NCBI RefSeq assembly: GCF_022760175.1
Contig: NZ_CP094326.1
Span: 1,178,001-1,242,000, forward strand
Length of the DNA stretch: 64,000 nucleotides
Reading direction: 5' to 3'
Origin: Zhouia spongiae
GTDB lineage: Bacteria; Bacteroidota; Bacteroidia; Flavobacteriales; Flavobacteriaceae
The notes under the pieces were generated by a model. That model made no database searches. It had not been told where the DNA came from and saw nothing but the letters and a program-made list of their open reading frames with translations. Position 1 is the first letter of the stretch. Each line of letters begins with the position of its first letter. Positions 27,548-37,316 of this stretch are shown piece after piece. A program made the translations under genes and the position numbers.

Positions 27548-29344
27548 TTAGTCGTTTAGTTTTAATACAGCCATGAATGCCTGCTGAGGTATCTCTACAT
27601 TCCCCACCTGGCGCATGCGTTTTTTACCTTTTTTCTGCTTTTCAAGAAGCTTACGCTTACGCGAGATATCACCACCGTAACACTTGGCCGTAACATCTTT
27701 ACGAAGAGCTTTAATGGTTTCTCTCGATATGATTTTTGCTCCGATAGCAGCCTGAATCGGAATATCAAATTGCTGACGTGGTATAAGCTCCCTAAGCTTT
27801 TCACACATCTTTTTACCGATGTTATGGGCATTATCCATATGTACAAGAGCCGATAGCGCATCTACAGAGTTGGCATTGATCAGGATGTCTACCTTAACCA
27901 GTTTGGAAGGACGCATGCCAATTGGAGAATAATCGAAAGAAGCATATCCTTTAGAAACTGTTTTTAACCTGTCGTAGAAATCAAATACGATTTCTGCCAG
28001 CGGCATATCAAAACTCAGTTCAACACGTTCAGGTGTTAAATAAGTCTGGTTTGTTATAACCCCTCTCTTTTCTATACAAAGTGACATTACAGGGCCGATA
28101 AAATCAGATTTTGTAATGATGGTAGCTTTAATAAAAGGCTCTTCTACACGGTCTAGTTTAGACGGATCAGGAAGGTCTGACGGATTATTAACAATAATTA
28201 CTTCGTCGGGTTCTTTTTTAGTAAAGGCATGGTAACTAACGTTTGGCACTGTAGTAATTACTGTCATGTCAAACTCGCGTTCCAGTCGTTCCTGAATAAT
28301 TTCAAGGTGTAACATTCCCAGGAAACCACAACGGAAACCAAATCCTAATGCCGCAGAACTTTCGGGTGTAAACACCAACGAAGCATCATTCAACTGGAGT
28401 TTTTCCATGGCGCCTCTCAGTTCTTCATAATCTTCCGTATCAACAGGATAGATACCGGCAAAAACCATTGGTTTTACATTTTCAAAACCTTCGATAGGCT
28501 TATCACAAGGGTTTTCAGTACTGGTAACCGTATCCCCAACTTTAACTTCACGGGCATCTTTAATACCCGTAATAAGGTAACCTACATCTCCTGATTTTAT
28601 AACGTTCTTGGGTTGTTGTTTTAATTTAAGGGTACCGATTTCATCGGCGAAATACGACTTGTTTGTAGCCATGAATTTAATCTTCTGGCCCTTTTTAATT
28701 TCACCGTTAATAACTCTGAAGTAGGTTTCAACACCCCTGAAAGGATTGTAAACCGAATCAAAGATCAATGCTTGTAATGAGCCATCAGGATCTCCCTTCG
28801 GAGCCGGTACACGTTCTATAATAGCTTCCAGGATTTCTTCAATCCCAATACCGGTTTTGGCACTGGCAGGAATTACCTCAGAAGGATCACAGCCTATAAG
28901 GTCTACAATATCATCGGTTACTTCTTCCGGGTTGGCAGATGGAAGATCTACCTTATTGAGTACCGGAATAATTTCAAGGTCGTTTTCTAAAGCCAAATAC
29001 AAGTTAGAAATCGTTTGTGCCTGAATACTCTGAGCAGCATCAACCACCAACAAGGCACCTTCACATGCAGCAATAGAACGCGAAACCTCATAAGAGAAAT
29101 CTACGTGTCCGGGAGTATCGATTAGGTTTAAAACATATTCTTCCCCTTTGTAGGTGTACTCCATCTGGATGGCGTGACTTTTAATGGTAATACCACGCTC
29201 GCGCTCAAGATCCATGCTGTCTAAAAGCTGGTCTTGCTTCTCACGCTCAGTCACCGCTCCCGTAAAATCCAATAAACGGTCTGCCAGAGTACTTTTACCG
29301 TGATCAATATGTGCTATTATGCAAAAGTTTCTAATGTGCTTCAT
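27548..29344 (-). CDS. lepA: Elongation factor 4 (LepA), translational GTPase
   Basis: 598 residues, the normal LepA length. GTPase motifs are complete: [10 protein letters not shown] (G1), R-E-R-G-I-T-I-K-S (G2), D-T-P-G-H (G3), N-K-V-D-L-P (G4) and S-A-K (G5). The family-specific C-terminal domain ends with the basic K-K-G-K-K-R-M-R stretch. LepA acts on stalled ribosomes (back-translocation or initiation). It stands alone between the Lgt-like operon and the outer-membrane barrel gene. Confidence 0.96.
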   Translation of the reverse strand: MKHIRNFCIIAHIDHGKSTLADRLLDFTGAVTEREKQDQLLDSMDLERERGITIKSHAIQMEYTYKGEEYVLNLIDTPGHVDFSYEVSRSIAACEGALLVVDAAQSIQAQTISNLYLALENDLEIIPVLNKVDLPSANPEEVTDDIVDLIGCDPSEVIPASAKTGIGIEEILEAIIERVPAPKGDPDGSLQALIFDSVYNPFRGVETYFRVINGEIKKGQKIKFMATNKSYFADEIGTLKLKQQPKNVIKSGDVGYLITGIKDAREVKVGDTVTSTENPCDKPIEGFENVKPMVFAGIYPVDTEDYEELRGAMEKLQLNDASLVFTPESSAALGFGFRCGFLGMLHLEIIQERLEREFDMTVITTVPNVSYHAFTKKEPDEVIIVNNPSDLPDPSKLDRVEEPFIKATIITKSDFIGPVMSLCIEKRGVITNQTYLTPERVELSFDMPLAEIVFDFYDRLKTVSKGYASFDYSPIGMRPSKLVKVDILINANSVDALSALVHMDNAHNIGKKMCEKLRELIPRQQFDIPIQAAIGAKIISRETIKALRKDVTAKCYGGDISRKRKLLEKQKKGKKRMRQVGNVEIPQQAFMAVLKLND

Positions 29345-29617
29345 CTGCTGTTTTTTATTGCTATTCTGATTTTTACGGTATTTTTAATAAATCTTTCTAT
29401 TCGTTTTCAATTTCAATAAACCTCCGCAAAAATTAAAAAAGCATACTATGGTTGAATCTGCAAATATACATTATTTTCAAGAGGAAAAATAGTGGGTTAC
29501 CGGTATAAAAGAATTGCATATAAACAGCATGTCTACAGAAAATTCTTAAGACTTTGTTTGAGCGATGATGAAATATTATTATTTTTAGTCAAAATTTGAC
29601 AACCCTCATCTTAACCT

Positions 29618-32029
29618 ATGCTTAAAAACGTAACGAAACTGATAAGTTATATCTTTGTTTTGTCATTGTACCACGGCTATGCCCAGGAGTTCTACATAAG
29701 TGGTAATATTACTGCCGAAGACCATGAACCACTGGTCTATGCCAATGTTTTTTTGTTGAGTAGTACTGATTCAACTATGGTGAAAGCAGTATCTTCAGAC
29801 GCTAAGGGAGCTTTTGTTTTAGAAAAGCTGGAAAAGGGAAACTATATTTTAAAATCCAGTTATGTCGGGTATAAGGAACATTTTTACGATTTGTCGCTTG
29901 ATGGGTCAAAAAAAGGAATAAACCTTGTTTTGGTTAAAATAATTGAAGAGTTAGAAGGAGTCGTTGTCAATCGGCCAACCATAGAAAGAAAAGCAGACCG
30001 GTTAACCTTCAATGTAGCAAATACATCCCTTTCAAATGTATCTTCTCTCGACATTATCAGGCAAACACCGGGTGTTATAGTAAACAATGGTTCTATCCTT
30101 GTAAAGAATACATCGGCCAGCGTTTATATCAACGACCGCGAAGTATACCTGTCCGGAGAAGAATTAAGCAGGTTGCTCGCCAATTATTCAGGCTCGAACA
30201 TACAATCGGTTGAGGTGATTACCAATCCTTCCGCAAAGTACAATGCAGAAGCCGGTACAGTAATCAATATAATCACTTCAAAAAGTATATCAATAGGATA
30301 CAAAGGAAGCATTGAAGGGCGATGGACCCAGGCAGTGTTCCCTAAATATGCACTCGGAACCAGTCATTACTACAAAGGGAATACAGTAGATGCCTTTCTT
30401 AACTACAGTTACAATCCCGGAAAAGAATATAAGCACGACGACAGTTATGTAAACTGGTTTGATGGAGATAATCCGGATGGAAGCTGGGAATCGGATTTTA
30501 AAAAAATCACACATTCATATGCCCATCAGGTAAATGTTATCTTGGACTTTAAACTGAACAAGAAAAGCCATTTAAACCTGAGCTCTCATATATGGTATGC
30601 ACCAAACACCACTTTAGAGAATAAGATGAGGACCCGGGTTCTTGATGTAAATAAGAACCTGGATTCTTATTTCCTGACAAACAGCGATATTAACAATGAT
30701 AAGTCGAATATGTCATTTACCGGGGATTATGAATTGAAAATAGGACAAAACGGTACAAAGATGGATTTGGTCAGTGAGTATATTTATTATCAGAATGATC
30801 AGGATCAATATTTAGAAACAAATTATTTTAATCCTGATGATAGCCATAGTAATATGAGAAGCTTCGATTTTACAGCAAAGCAAAAAAACAACATCTTTAC
30901 CCAGGGAGTAGATTTTTCGATTCCCATTAAAGAGGCGCTCATAGAAACCGGGGCTAAATACAATTCTCATAACAGTAATAGTTATGTGATTTATGCCGGA
31001 AATGTCGTTCCGTTAAATGTAGTTGATGATCATTTTAAATATAAAGAATCTGTTTATGCCGGTTATGCACAGTACAGTAATGACTGGGACAAATGGTCAT
31101 TGAGCACAGGAGTCAGGGGAGAATATACAGATGTAGAAGCAAACTCTATCGCTCTGGGCGAGATTAATACCAGAAAGTATTTTGAACTTTTTCCAACGGC
31201 AAACGTATCTTATAGCCCTTCAGAGAACCATCAGTACAGCGTTATGTATAAGAGAAGCCTGGAGCGTCCGAAATATAGTAGTTTAAATCCGTACAGGTAT
31301 TATTCTAATGAAAATCAGTATATAAGCGGAAATCCCCGTTTAACACGCGCAATTGATAATAAAATAGCTTTTGATTATACTTACAAGGGGAAATACATCT
31401 TTTCGTTATACTATCAGAATATTAATAATAATCTTTCGAGACTGATCTTTCAGGATAATGAAAACCGAACATCATTGGAGTCTATTTATAATATAGAACA
31501 GGAGTTTCAATATAGTTTGGACTTTACTTATTATGGCTACATAACCGATTGGTGGTATTTATATACATATATGTCTGGTTTTTATATAGAAAACGAATTT
31601 ACAGCCATTCAGAGTGGTCATACGATGCAGAGAAATCATACCTGGGGTTATTTAGGACAGGCTTATAACCAACTTAGTCTTTCTGACGATGGAACACTTA
31701 ATACAAATTTTACGTTGTATTATTTGTCGAATTTTATAAGCGGATCGTATAAAATGAAAAACCAGTTTTATATAGATCTGGGGGTTACCAAAACATTGTG
31801 GGATAAAAGAGCCGACATAAGTTTAAATATTACAGATTTGTTCAATACAAATAAGATGTGGCTTCGGTCGCGGTATTTAAATCAGGATAATGGATTTATA
31901 GCCAGGCAGGAGAACAGAAGTATAAGCCTGGGTTTTAAATATAAGTTCGGTAATTTCAGGCTGTCTGACAATAACAGAGAAACCAGATCGCAGGAACAAG
32001 ACCGACTGGAAGAGAAATCGGTATTGTAA
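29618..32029 (+). CDS. Outer-membrane beta-barrel / TonB-dependent-receptor-like protein
   Basis: 803 residues. A signal peptide (cleaved near G-Y-A-Q), then a carboxypeptidase-regulatory-like beta-sandwich (about 25-105; ends in Y-V-G-Y-K-E), a plug-like region (about 118-215; Q-T-P-G-V-I-V, T-N-P-S-A-K-Y) and a long barrel ending in K-Y-K-F-G-N-F. This is the "outer membrane beta-barrel family" common in Bacteroidota, related to TonB receptors. The transported substrate and the need for TonB are unknown. No regulator or SusD partner is next to it. Confidence 0.85.
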   Translation: MLKNVTKLISYIFVLSLYHGYAQEFYISGNITAEDHEPLVYANVFLLSSTDSTMVKAVSSDAKGAFVLEKLEKGNYILKSSYVGYKEHFYDLSLDGSKKGINLVLVKIIEELEGVVVNRPTIERKADRLTFNVANTSLSNVSSLDIIRQTPGVIVNNGSILVKNTSASVYINDREVYLSGEELSRLLANYSGSNIQSVEVITNPSAKYNAEAGTVINIITSKSISIGYKGSIEGRWTQAVFPKYALGTSHYYKGNTVDAFLNYSYNPGKEYKHDDSYVNWFDGDNPDGSWESDFKKITHSYAHQVNVILDFKLNKKSHLNLSSHIWYAPNTTLENKMRTRVLDVNKNLDSYFLTNSDINNDKSNMSFTGDYELKIGQNGTKMDLVSEYIYYQNDQDQYLETNYFNPDDSHSNMRSFDFTAKQKNNIFTQGVDFSIPIKEALIETGAKYNSHNSNSYVIYAGNVVPLNVVDDHFKYKESVYAGYAQYSNDWDKWSLSTGVRGEYTDVEANSIALGEINTRKYFELFPTANVSYSPSENHQYSVMYKRSLERPKYSSLNPYRYYSNENQYISGNPRLTRAIDNKIAFDYTYKGKYIFSLYYQNINNNLSRLIFQDNENRTSLESIYNIEQEFQYSLDFTYYGYITDWWYLYTYMSGFYIENEFTAIQSGHTMQRNHTWGYLGQAYNQLSLSDDGTLNTNFTLYYLSNFISGSYKMKNQFYIDLGVTKTLWDKRADISLNITDLFNTNKMWLRSRYLNQDNGFIARQENRSISLGFKYKFGNFRLSDNNRETRSQEQDRLEEKSVL

Positions 32030-32204
32030 ATGCAGTTCCTAAAAATCAGCAATTCAGCCTTTTACATTTTAAAATAAATACATACCTCCCTGCTATAGAA
32101 AACTAAAATTTTTCAGAAAGGATACAAATGTTGTTTTCACCCCGGGAATGTCTGCAATTTTTATCATGGAGTGTAAGTATAATTTCCAACGAAAAAATTT
32201 TATG

Positions 32205-32212
32205 TACCTTTG
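32205..32212 (+). promoter_or_regulatory. -7 box of the dusB promoter
   Basis: TACCTTTG fits the TAnnTTTG consensus 28 nt before the GTG start of dusB. Confidence 0.5.
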
Positions 32213-32240
32213 CACCTCTTAAAAAAGAATGTAAGATACT

Positions 32241-33236
32241 GTGGCTAAGATAGGTAACATAGAATTAGGTGATTTTCCATTATTGCTGGCACCCATGGAA
32301 GACGTGAGCGACCCTCCTTTCAGGGCATTATGCAAAGAAAACGGGGCAGATGTGGTATATACTGAGTTTATTTCTTCTGAAGGATTGATCCGCGATGCCG
32401 CCAAGAGCGTTATGAAACTCGATATTTATGAGAAAGAACGCCCGGTGGGAATTCAAATCTTCGGGGCGGAAATGGATTCTATGTTAGAAGCGATCGATAT
32501 TGTTGAAAAATCTAATCCCGATATTATCGATATCAACTTTGGATGCCCGGTTAAAAAGGTGGTGTGTAAAAATGCCGGAGCAGGTATTTTAAAGGACATC
32601 CCGCTTATGGTGAAGCTTACCGAAGCGATGGTTAAACGTACAAAACTGCCCGTAACCGTTAAAACCCGGTTGGGGTGGGACAGCGAATCGATTCAGATTG
32701 TAGACGTTGCCGAACGATTGCAAGATGTGGGCATACAAGGTATTTCGATACATGGCAGAACCCGGGTACAGATGTATAAGGGTAATGCCGACTGGAAACC
32801 GATCGCGGCAGTAAAGAACAATCAGAGGATGCATATCCCTGTTTTCGGGAACGGCGATGTAGATTGCCCGGAAAAGGCCGTAGAAATGCGTGATGAATAT
32901 GGATTAGACGGAGCTATGATCGGGAGGGCGAGTATAGGGTATCCGTGGTTTTTTAATGAAGTAAAGCATTATTTTAAAACCGGTGAGCACCTCGCGCCAC
33001 CTACTATAGCCGAACGGGTTAAAACAGCCCGCCGCCATTTGGAGATGTCTGTTGACTGGAAAGGTGAAAAATTAGGAGTCCTGGAAACCAGGAGACATTA
33101 TGCTAATTATTTTAAAGGAATACCAAACTTTAAACCGTATCGTCAGCGATTGGTTACATCAGACGATGCCGTAGATGTATTTGCTACGATGGATGAGATT
33201 ATTGATACTTTTTCTGATGTAGAATTTATGGTTTAA
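32241..33236 (+). CDS. dusB: tRNA-dihydrouridine synthase DusB
   Basis: 331 residues from GTG at 32241. The FMN-dependent Dus fold is shown by A-P-M-E-D-V-S-D-x-x-F-R at the start, the catalytic Cys in I-N-F-G-C-P-V-K-K-V, the flavin-binding V-K-T-R-L-G-W and H-G-R-T-R, and F-G-N-G-D-V-x-x-x-x-x-A plus G-A-M-I-G-R-A. It reduces uridine to dihydrouridine in tRNA. It converges on the ABC permease gene with a 7-nt gap. Confidence 0.93.
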   Translation: MAKIGNIELGDFPLLLAPMEDVSDPPFRALCKENGADVVYTEFISSEGLIRDAAKSVMKLDIYEKERPVGIQIFGAEMDSMLEAIDIVEKSNPDIIDINFGCPVKKVVCKNAGAGILKDIPLMVKLTEAMVKRTKLPVTVKTRLGWDSESIQIVDVAERLQDVGIQGISIHGRTRVQMYKGNADWKPIAAVKNNQRMHIPVFGNGDVDCPEKAVEMRDEYGLDGAMIGRASIGYPWFFNEVKHYFKTGEHLAPPTIAERVKTARRHLEMSVDWKGEKLGVLETRRHYANYFKGIPNFKPYRQRLVTSDDAVDVFATMDEIIDTFSDVEFMV

Positions 33237-33243
33237 CGCTACT

Positions 33244-34446
33244 TTAGTCGATCAGCTTTTTACTGATTCGCAGCGATGCTATTTTAGCAGCAAGATAGCC
33301 CAGAATAATGATGGTCAGGAATACCACTACAAAATTCATTATTGTCAGGTCCATCGGATAAGGTAATGAAGGCGTGATCATAAACCAGCCAAAGGTTTTT
33401 TGTGTCCAGGTAAGCATAAACCCGATCAGAATCCCAATACAACCACCAACGGCAGAAACCAAGACCCCTTGATAAAAGTATATTTGCCGGAGTTCTTTTA
33501 TGGTAACACCAAGGCTGTATAGCGTTTTAAGGTTCGCTTTTTTGTCTAAAACCATCATGATGATGGCTCCGACTAGGTTAAAAAGAGCGATAATGAGGAC
33601 TAACGTAAATATCAGGTAAATAGCAAGGTTCTCCGTATTGAGCATTTTATACAAGGTAGCATTCAGTTCGGCTCTTGTTTTAACCTGTACCTGGTTGTTA
33701 AAAATCGCTGTAATCCCGGCTTTTACCGTTTCAGCATCAACCCCGTCCTTTAGCTTGATGTTTATACCACTTACCTCGTCGGCAGAACGTTCTAAAAGAC
33801 TTTGAACGGTGCTGAGGTGTGCAAACACATATTTTTTATCGAGGTCTTCATTAATAGCGTATACTCCGCTTATAGAGGTATAAGCAGTATTGTAGGGCTT
33901 TTTTTGTGATGCCCTGATGGGGCCCGACCCGGGTTTCGGAGCCATAATAAGTAAGGAGTTCAGCCGATCGTTAACAGCTAACCCCAGGATGTTTGCAATT
34001 CCTATACCGGTAACTACCTGATCTGGATAAATATTCAGCCACTCTCCTACATAAAGGGTACTGTCGGTTTTGGTAACCGCATTGTAATTTTCATCGACCC
34101 CTTTTATATAGGCTACGTGGTTTTTTTTGTCATGCATTAAAAAAACCCGTTCTTCTAATTCTTTCGAATACGAGGCAATGCCATCAACAGCACTCAATTT
34201 ATCAGTAGTTCCTGTATCAAAAGACAGAACCTTTCCGTTGGCTGGTACAATTTTAAGATCAGGATCAAAAGCATTAGTAAAAGAAAGACTAAAAGTCTTC
34301 AGTCCCGAAAAAGCAGATAAAACGATAAAAAGAGAAGCAGCCCCGATAACAATTACCAAAAAAGTAACCATATTGATAATGTTTACAGCATTTTGACTGC
34401 TTTTAGATATCAGGTAACGTTTTGCTATGTAAAAAGGGAAAAACAA
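33244..34446 (-). CDS. LolC/LolE-type ABC transporter permease
   Basis: 400 residues: one N-terminal membrane helix (about 22-44), a large periplasmic domain and three C-terminal helices (about 275-300, 320-345, 365-385), the FtsX/MacB-core layout. The N-terminus (F-Y-I-A-K-R-Y-L ... A-V-N-I-I-N) is typical of the lipoprotein-releasing LolCE family, which frees outer-membrane lipoproteins from the inner membrane. The ATPase LolD is not in the window. It is 3 nt downstream of rbfA, so the two are probably cotranscribed. Confidence 0.85.
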   Translation of the reverse strand: MFFPFYIAKRYLISKSSQNAVNIINMVTFLVIVIGAASLFIVLSAFSGLKTFSLSFTNAFDPDLKIVPANGKVLSFDTGTTDKLSAVDGIASYSKELEERVFLMHDKKNHVAYIKGVDENYNAVTKTDSTLYVGEWLNIYPDQVVTGIGIANILGLAVNDRLNSLLIMAPKPGSGPIRASQKKPYNTAYTSISGVYAINEDLDKKYVFAHLSTVQSLLERSADEVSGINIKLKDGVDAETVKAGITAIFNNQVQVKTRAELNATLYKMLNTENLAIYLIFTLVLIIALFNLVGAIIMMVLDKKANLKTLYSLGVTIKELRQIYFYQGVLVSAVGGCIGILIGFMLTWTQKTFGWFMITPSLPYPMDLTIMNFVVVFLTIIILGYLAAKIASLRISKKLID

Positions 34447-34449
34447 CTA

Positions 34450-34842
34450 TTATGATTTCTTTCTTTGTTCTAAAAGGTCCGGGTTCTGTAGCGGATTATC
34501 TTCACCTTTTAGAGAACGGTCAATCTGATCGATATATTCTAAAGAATCATCAATAAAAAATTCGAGTTCAGGTATTCTTCGTAATTGGTTTTTGGTTCGT
34601 TGAGATAATTCATGCTTTACCTTAGGTTGAATAACGCGAATATCGGCCAGAATCTCTTTGTTATTAGTATTCGGAAAAATACTGAGATATACTTTGGCAA
34701 TAGAAAGGTCTACCGTAACTTTTACTTTAGTTACAGAGATTAAGGTTCCTCTTAGTCCGCTGTCATTAATGGCTCGTTGTAAAATATCGGCCAAATCTTT
34801 CTGTATAACCCCTGCTATTTTTTTCTGTCTGTGTGATTCCAT
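34450..34842 (-). CDS. rbfA: 30S ribosome-binding factor RbfA
   Basis: 130 residues from the ATG at 34842 (M-E-S-H-R-Q-K-K); a Met six codons upstream is less likely. It has the KH-type RbfA fold: I-Q-K-D-L-A-D-I-L, V-T-K-V-K-V-T-V-D-L-S-I-A-K-V-Y, and L-R-R-I-P-E-L-E-F-F-I-D-D-S-L. RbfA helps mature the 16S rRNA 5' end and cold adaptation. It precedes the LolC/E-type permease gene and is divergent from the epimerase gene. Confidence 0.92.
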   Translation of the reverse strand: MESHRQKKIAGVIQKDLADILQRAINDSGLRGTLISVTKVKVTVDLSIAKVYLSIFPNTNNKEILADIRVIQPKVKHELSQRTKNQLRRIPELEFFIDDSLEYIDQIDRSLKGEDNPLQNPDLLEQRKKS

Positions 34843-34883
34843 ACTGCAAAAATACAACAATAAAGATTACACTATAAAAGTAT

Positions 34884-34891
34884 TAACTTTG
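34884..34891 (+). promoter_or_regulatory. -7 box of the epimerase promoter
   Basis: TAACTTTG fits TAnnTTTG, 26 nt before the ATG at 34918. Confidence 0.5.
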
Positions 34892-34917
34892 AGATTGGAA
34901 AAGAAGTTTAAAAACAG

Positions 34918-35319
34918 ATGAAAAAAATAGAGCATTTAGGGATTGCAGTAAAAGATTTAAAGGTTTCGGGTCCATTGTTTGAAAAGCTTTTAAATACGGA
35001 AGCCTATAAAACAGAAGAAGTGGAGTCAGAAGGAGTAAAAACGATGTTTTTTAAAACCGGCGAAAGTAAGATAGAGCTTTTAGAAGCTACAAAAGCAGAC
35101 AGCCCGATTGCTAAGTTTATAGAAAAGAAAGGAGAAGGAATTCATCATATCGCTTTTGATGTAGAAAATATTGAAGCAGAGACAGAGCGGCTGAAAAACG
35201 AAGGGTTTATTGTTTTGAATGAAATTCCTAAAAAGGGAGCTGATAATAAGAAGGTTGTATTTTTACACCCTAAATCTACCAATGGCGTGCTGGTAGAGCT
35301 GTGTGAAGAAATTAAGTAA
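34918..35319 (+). CDS. mce: Methylmalonyl-CoA epimerase
   Basis: 133 residues in the VOC/glyoxalase fold. Metal ligands expected for the family are visible: His5 (E-H-L-G-I-A-V), Glu in the middle strand (K-I-E-L-L-E), His in G-I-H-H-I-A-F-D-V and the late Glu in V-L-V-E-L-C-E. The enzyme links the R and S forms of methylmalonyl-CoA in propionate and odd-chain fat use. The mutase is not in the window. Confidence 0.9.
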   Translation: MKKIEHLGIAVKDLKVSGPLFEKLLNTEAYKTEEVESEGVKTMFFKTGESKIELLEATKADSPIAKFIEKKGEGIHHIAFDVENIEAETERLKNEGFIVLNEIPKKGADNKKVVFLHPKSTNGVLVELCEEIK

Positions 35320-35430
35320 ATTACCTCGGAGCAAGCGTCAGAGTGTATTAAATCTCACTTAGTGAGTAATTATTAAAAAAGGCTTGCAGTATTATAAAAA
35401 TAATAGTAATATTGCACTCCAATTTTAGCC

Positions 35431-35504
35431 GGTCCTATAGCTCAGCTGGTTAGAGCACCTGACTCATAATCAGGGGGTCCCTGGTTCGAGCCCAGGTGGG
35501 ACCA
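35431..35504 (+). tRNA. tRNA with CAU anticodon (tRNA-Met, possibly tRNA-Ile2)
   Basis: 74 nt that fold into a full cloverleaf: acceptor GGTCCTA / TGGGACC, D arm GCTC/GAGC, anticodon arm CCTGA-CTCATAA-TCAGG, T arm CCTGG-TTCGAGC-CCAGG and discriminator A. The anticodon is CAT; the sequence cannot tell elongator Met from lysidine-modified Ile. The 3' CCA is not fully encoded. The accessory region starts just downstream. Confidence 0.93.
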
Positions 35505-35518
35505 CTGGTAATAAATGT

Positions 35519-35555
35519 AAACCCTTCACTATTAGATAGTTGAAGGGTTTTTGTT
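35519..35555 (+). terminator. Intrinsic terminator after the tRNA
   Basis: Stem AACCCTTCACTAT / ATAGTTGAAGGGTT (one bulged base), followed by TTTTTGTTTT. Confidence 0.8.
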
Positions 35556-35611
35556 TTGGTGTGTACGTTCAAATGAGCGTATTTTTAAATAAATGTAAGA
35601 TAGTTAAGTGA

Positions 35612-36148
35612 TTATTTTATATGAGAAAAATCCCTTGGTTTATAGTCATTCATTTTATTTATACCTAAGTAGTTTTTATTTGATTTAATATTTTTTTTAA
35701 TAAAATTGTTGCACCTTTCCTCTGTAAATAAACCTGTCTGGTATGCTCTATATAGAAAGTCTGCGGTAGTCAAATAAATTATGTTATGGAGTTGGCAGTA
35801 ATTACCAATATCACTTAAGTTATTACTTGCGAGAACGTTTTTATTATATCTGGCAACAGCCATACATGCGCTTTCTCCTTCTCCTTTAAATAATACACTT
35901 TTTATGTACAAATACTCTTTTCTTATTGAAGTATCATGCTCTGGAAAAGGGATAACATCTAAGAGATTGAAATTAATTAAGTTGTCAACTTCTGTTTTTT
36001 TCTTAGGCCATCTTTCTAATTCAGAATAAACTTTATCTAGAATTTTAATGGGAGTTTTAAATATTTTACCAAGTAATAAAATTTCCCCGGCATTAATAAA
36101 ATGTGAAACAACATCAGCATCTATTAAAATAATATTTTCATGCTTCAT
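35612..36148 (-). CDS. PIN-domain-like protein (putative nuclease) in an XRE/ImmA operon
   Basis: 178 residues from the ATG at 36148; a GTG at 36172 is possible but deeper in the preceding gene. Acidic residues sit where a PIN nuclease has them: Asp10/Asp12 (L-I-D-A-D), Glu90/Glu92 in K-G-E-G-E-S-A, Asp113 (N-N-L-S-D-I) and Asp130 (T-T-A-D-F). PIN proteins are Mg-dependent RNases, often toxins. Its start overlaps the ImmA/IrrE gene by 11 nt. The DNA is clearly more AT-rich than the backbone. A target and the toxin role are inferred from context only. Confidence 0.65.
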   Translation of the reverse strand: MKHENIILIDADVVSHFINAGEILLLGKIFKTPIKILDKVYSELERWPKKKTEVDNLINFNLLDVIPFPEHDTSIRKEYLYIKSVLFKGEGESACMAVARYNKNVLASNNLSDIGNYCQLHNIIYLTTADFLYRAYQTGLFTEERCNNFIKKNIKSNKNYLGINKMNDYKPRDFSHIK

Positions 36149-36908
36149 ATTCTTCACCGTCAAAATCTTCACTTAATTTTTCTATACTTTCAGCATTTAA
36201 GCCAAGGTCAAATAAGAGACTAAAATAATGACTTTCGGATATAGCGTTTGATTCAAATAGTTCTCTGGCTAAACTTCCATAATCTCCAATGAAAAGATTA
36301 TGATTTCCTTTTTCATACAAAGTTGTGTCATAACCATATTGGAAAGCACTTAGTTTAACATTAACTCTTAACTCATCATAATACTTTTGGGAGATATACC
36401 CGAGTTTAAAAAGTCTATAAAGTAGTGCTGCTCTTGAACAACCAAAAAAATGTTCAATTTTAAGTATAGTCTTTAACTTTATTTTATCCTTTACTATTTC
36501 AGTATCTGGAATCAAACTCTCAATACCGGAGGTTGGTAATAAAAGAAAAGCAGCAAACCAATCAGCGTTAAATTCTTCAGGATCTTTTGTATTAAATTTA
36601 CCAGTATTGCAAAATCTGGAAGTGAATTTTTCTTGAACAAAAAGATGATATAATTCGTGACAAACTGTGAAATGTTGCTTTCCAATGGGGTGATTACTGT
36701 TAACCAAAATGAATCTGAAAGGTGATGACTTATCTTTTTCAATTTTAATAGCCATACCAGAAAAACCATCACCAAGTGGTTTAAAAATTGTAATAACATT
36801 GAGTTTTGTTAAAACACTTCTTAAATGGATGGAGTCATCTAAACCTACTCCAATAAAATTTCTAAATTCATTAGCTCTTTTTTCAAGAACCTTAATATTA
36901 CTTCTCAT
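36138..36908 (-). CDS. ImmA/IrrE family metallo-endopeptidase
   Basis: About 256 residues from the ATG at 36908; a TTG four codons upstream is in frame. The zinc motif H-E-L-Y-H (His84, Glu85, His88) lies in the usual C-H-E-L-x-H-L-F context, followed by the third-ligand region E-F-N-A-D-W-F-A-A-F-L-L-L-P. Such proteases cut or inactivate HTH repressors, as ImmA does for ImmR and IrrE for DdrO. It overlaps both neighbours by 11 nt: the XRE gene upstream and the PIN gene downstream. The neighbouring XRE protein is the likely target (inference). Confidence 0.85.
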   Translation of the reverse strand: MRSNIKVLEKRANEFRNFIGVGLDDSIHLRSVLTKLNVITIFKPLGDGFSGMAIKIEKDKSSPFRFILVNSNHPIGKQHFTVCHELYHLFVQEKFTSRFCNTGKFNTKDPEEFNADWFAAFLLLPTSGIESLIPDTEIVKDKIKLKTILKIEHFFGCSRAALLYRLFKLGYISQKYYDELRVNVKLSAFQYGYDTTLYEKGNHNLFIGDYGSLARELFESNAISESHYFSLLFDLGLNAESIEKLSEDFDGEEYEA

Positions 36909-37257
36909 TGAATCTTTCAAAGAAATTTTTCATATTGACATAGTTCTTTACAATTTTTTTGAACTTCGCAATTTCTTCCATGTCAGATTTGGTAAAATCA
37001 TCTGCTCTAAAAGCAAACGATAAATCTGTAACAAGGTTTTCACGATTTTCTTCAAAAAGGATATACTCGTCTACACCAAAAAAATCGGCTGCCTTTTTTA
37101 AGATATCAAGAGGAACAGTTCTTTTTCCATTCTCATAATAACTTACCTCTTCTCTTGTGATACCAAGGTAATTAGAGAACGTTTCTTGGGTCATATCAAA
37201 TTGTTCTCTGAACAATTTGATATTCGTCCCAACTACAGAATTTCTATTCATAGACAT
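36898..37257 (-). CDS. XRE-family HTH regulator
   Basis: 119 residues; an HTH_3 domain over about 10-65 (L-F-R-E-Q-F-D-M-T-Q-E-T-F-S-N-Y-L-G, then Y-Y-E-N-G-K-R) and a C-terminal tail. Met1 at 37257, with a second Met two codons later. It is first in the XRE / ImmA-IrrE / PIN operon and probably represses its own promoter; a -7 box inside an inverted repeat lies directly upstream. In known pairs the ImmA-type protease relieves such a repressor. Confidence 0.85.
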   Translation of the reverse strand: MSMNRNSVVGTNIKLFREQFDMTQETFSNYLGITREEVSYYENGKRTVPLDILKKAADFFGVDEYILFEENRENLVTDLSFAFRADDFTKSDMEEIAKFKKIVKNYVNMKNFFERFNEK

Positions 37258-37270
37258 TACACATGATTGG

Positions 37271-37316
37271 TGTTACAAAATTATACATTTTTTTCAATTG
37301 TACTTATAATGTAACA
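37271..37316 (-). promoter_or_regulatory. Candidate operator and promoter of the XRE operon
   Basis: TGTTACA (37271-37277) and TGTAACA (37310-37316) form inverted half-sites, centres 39 bp apart, extended by similar A/T flanks. On the minus strand, TAATTTTG (37276-37283) matches the TAnnTTTG -7 box and overlaps the proximal half-site, 19 nt before the XRE start. This fits autorepression. Confidence 0.45.
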
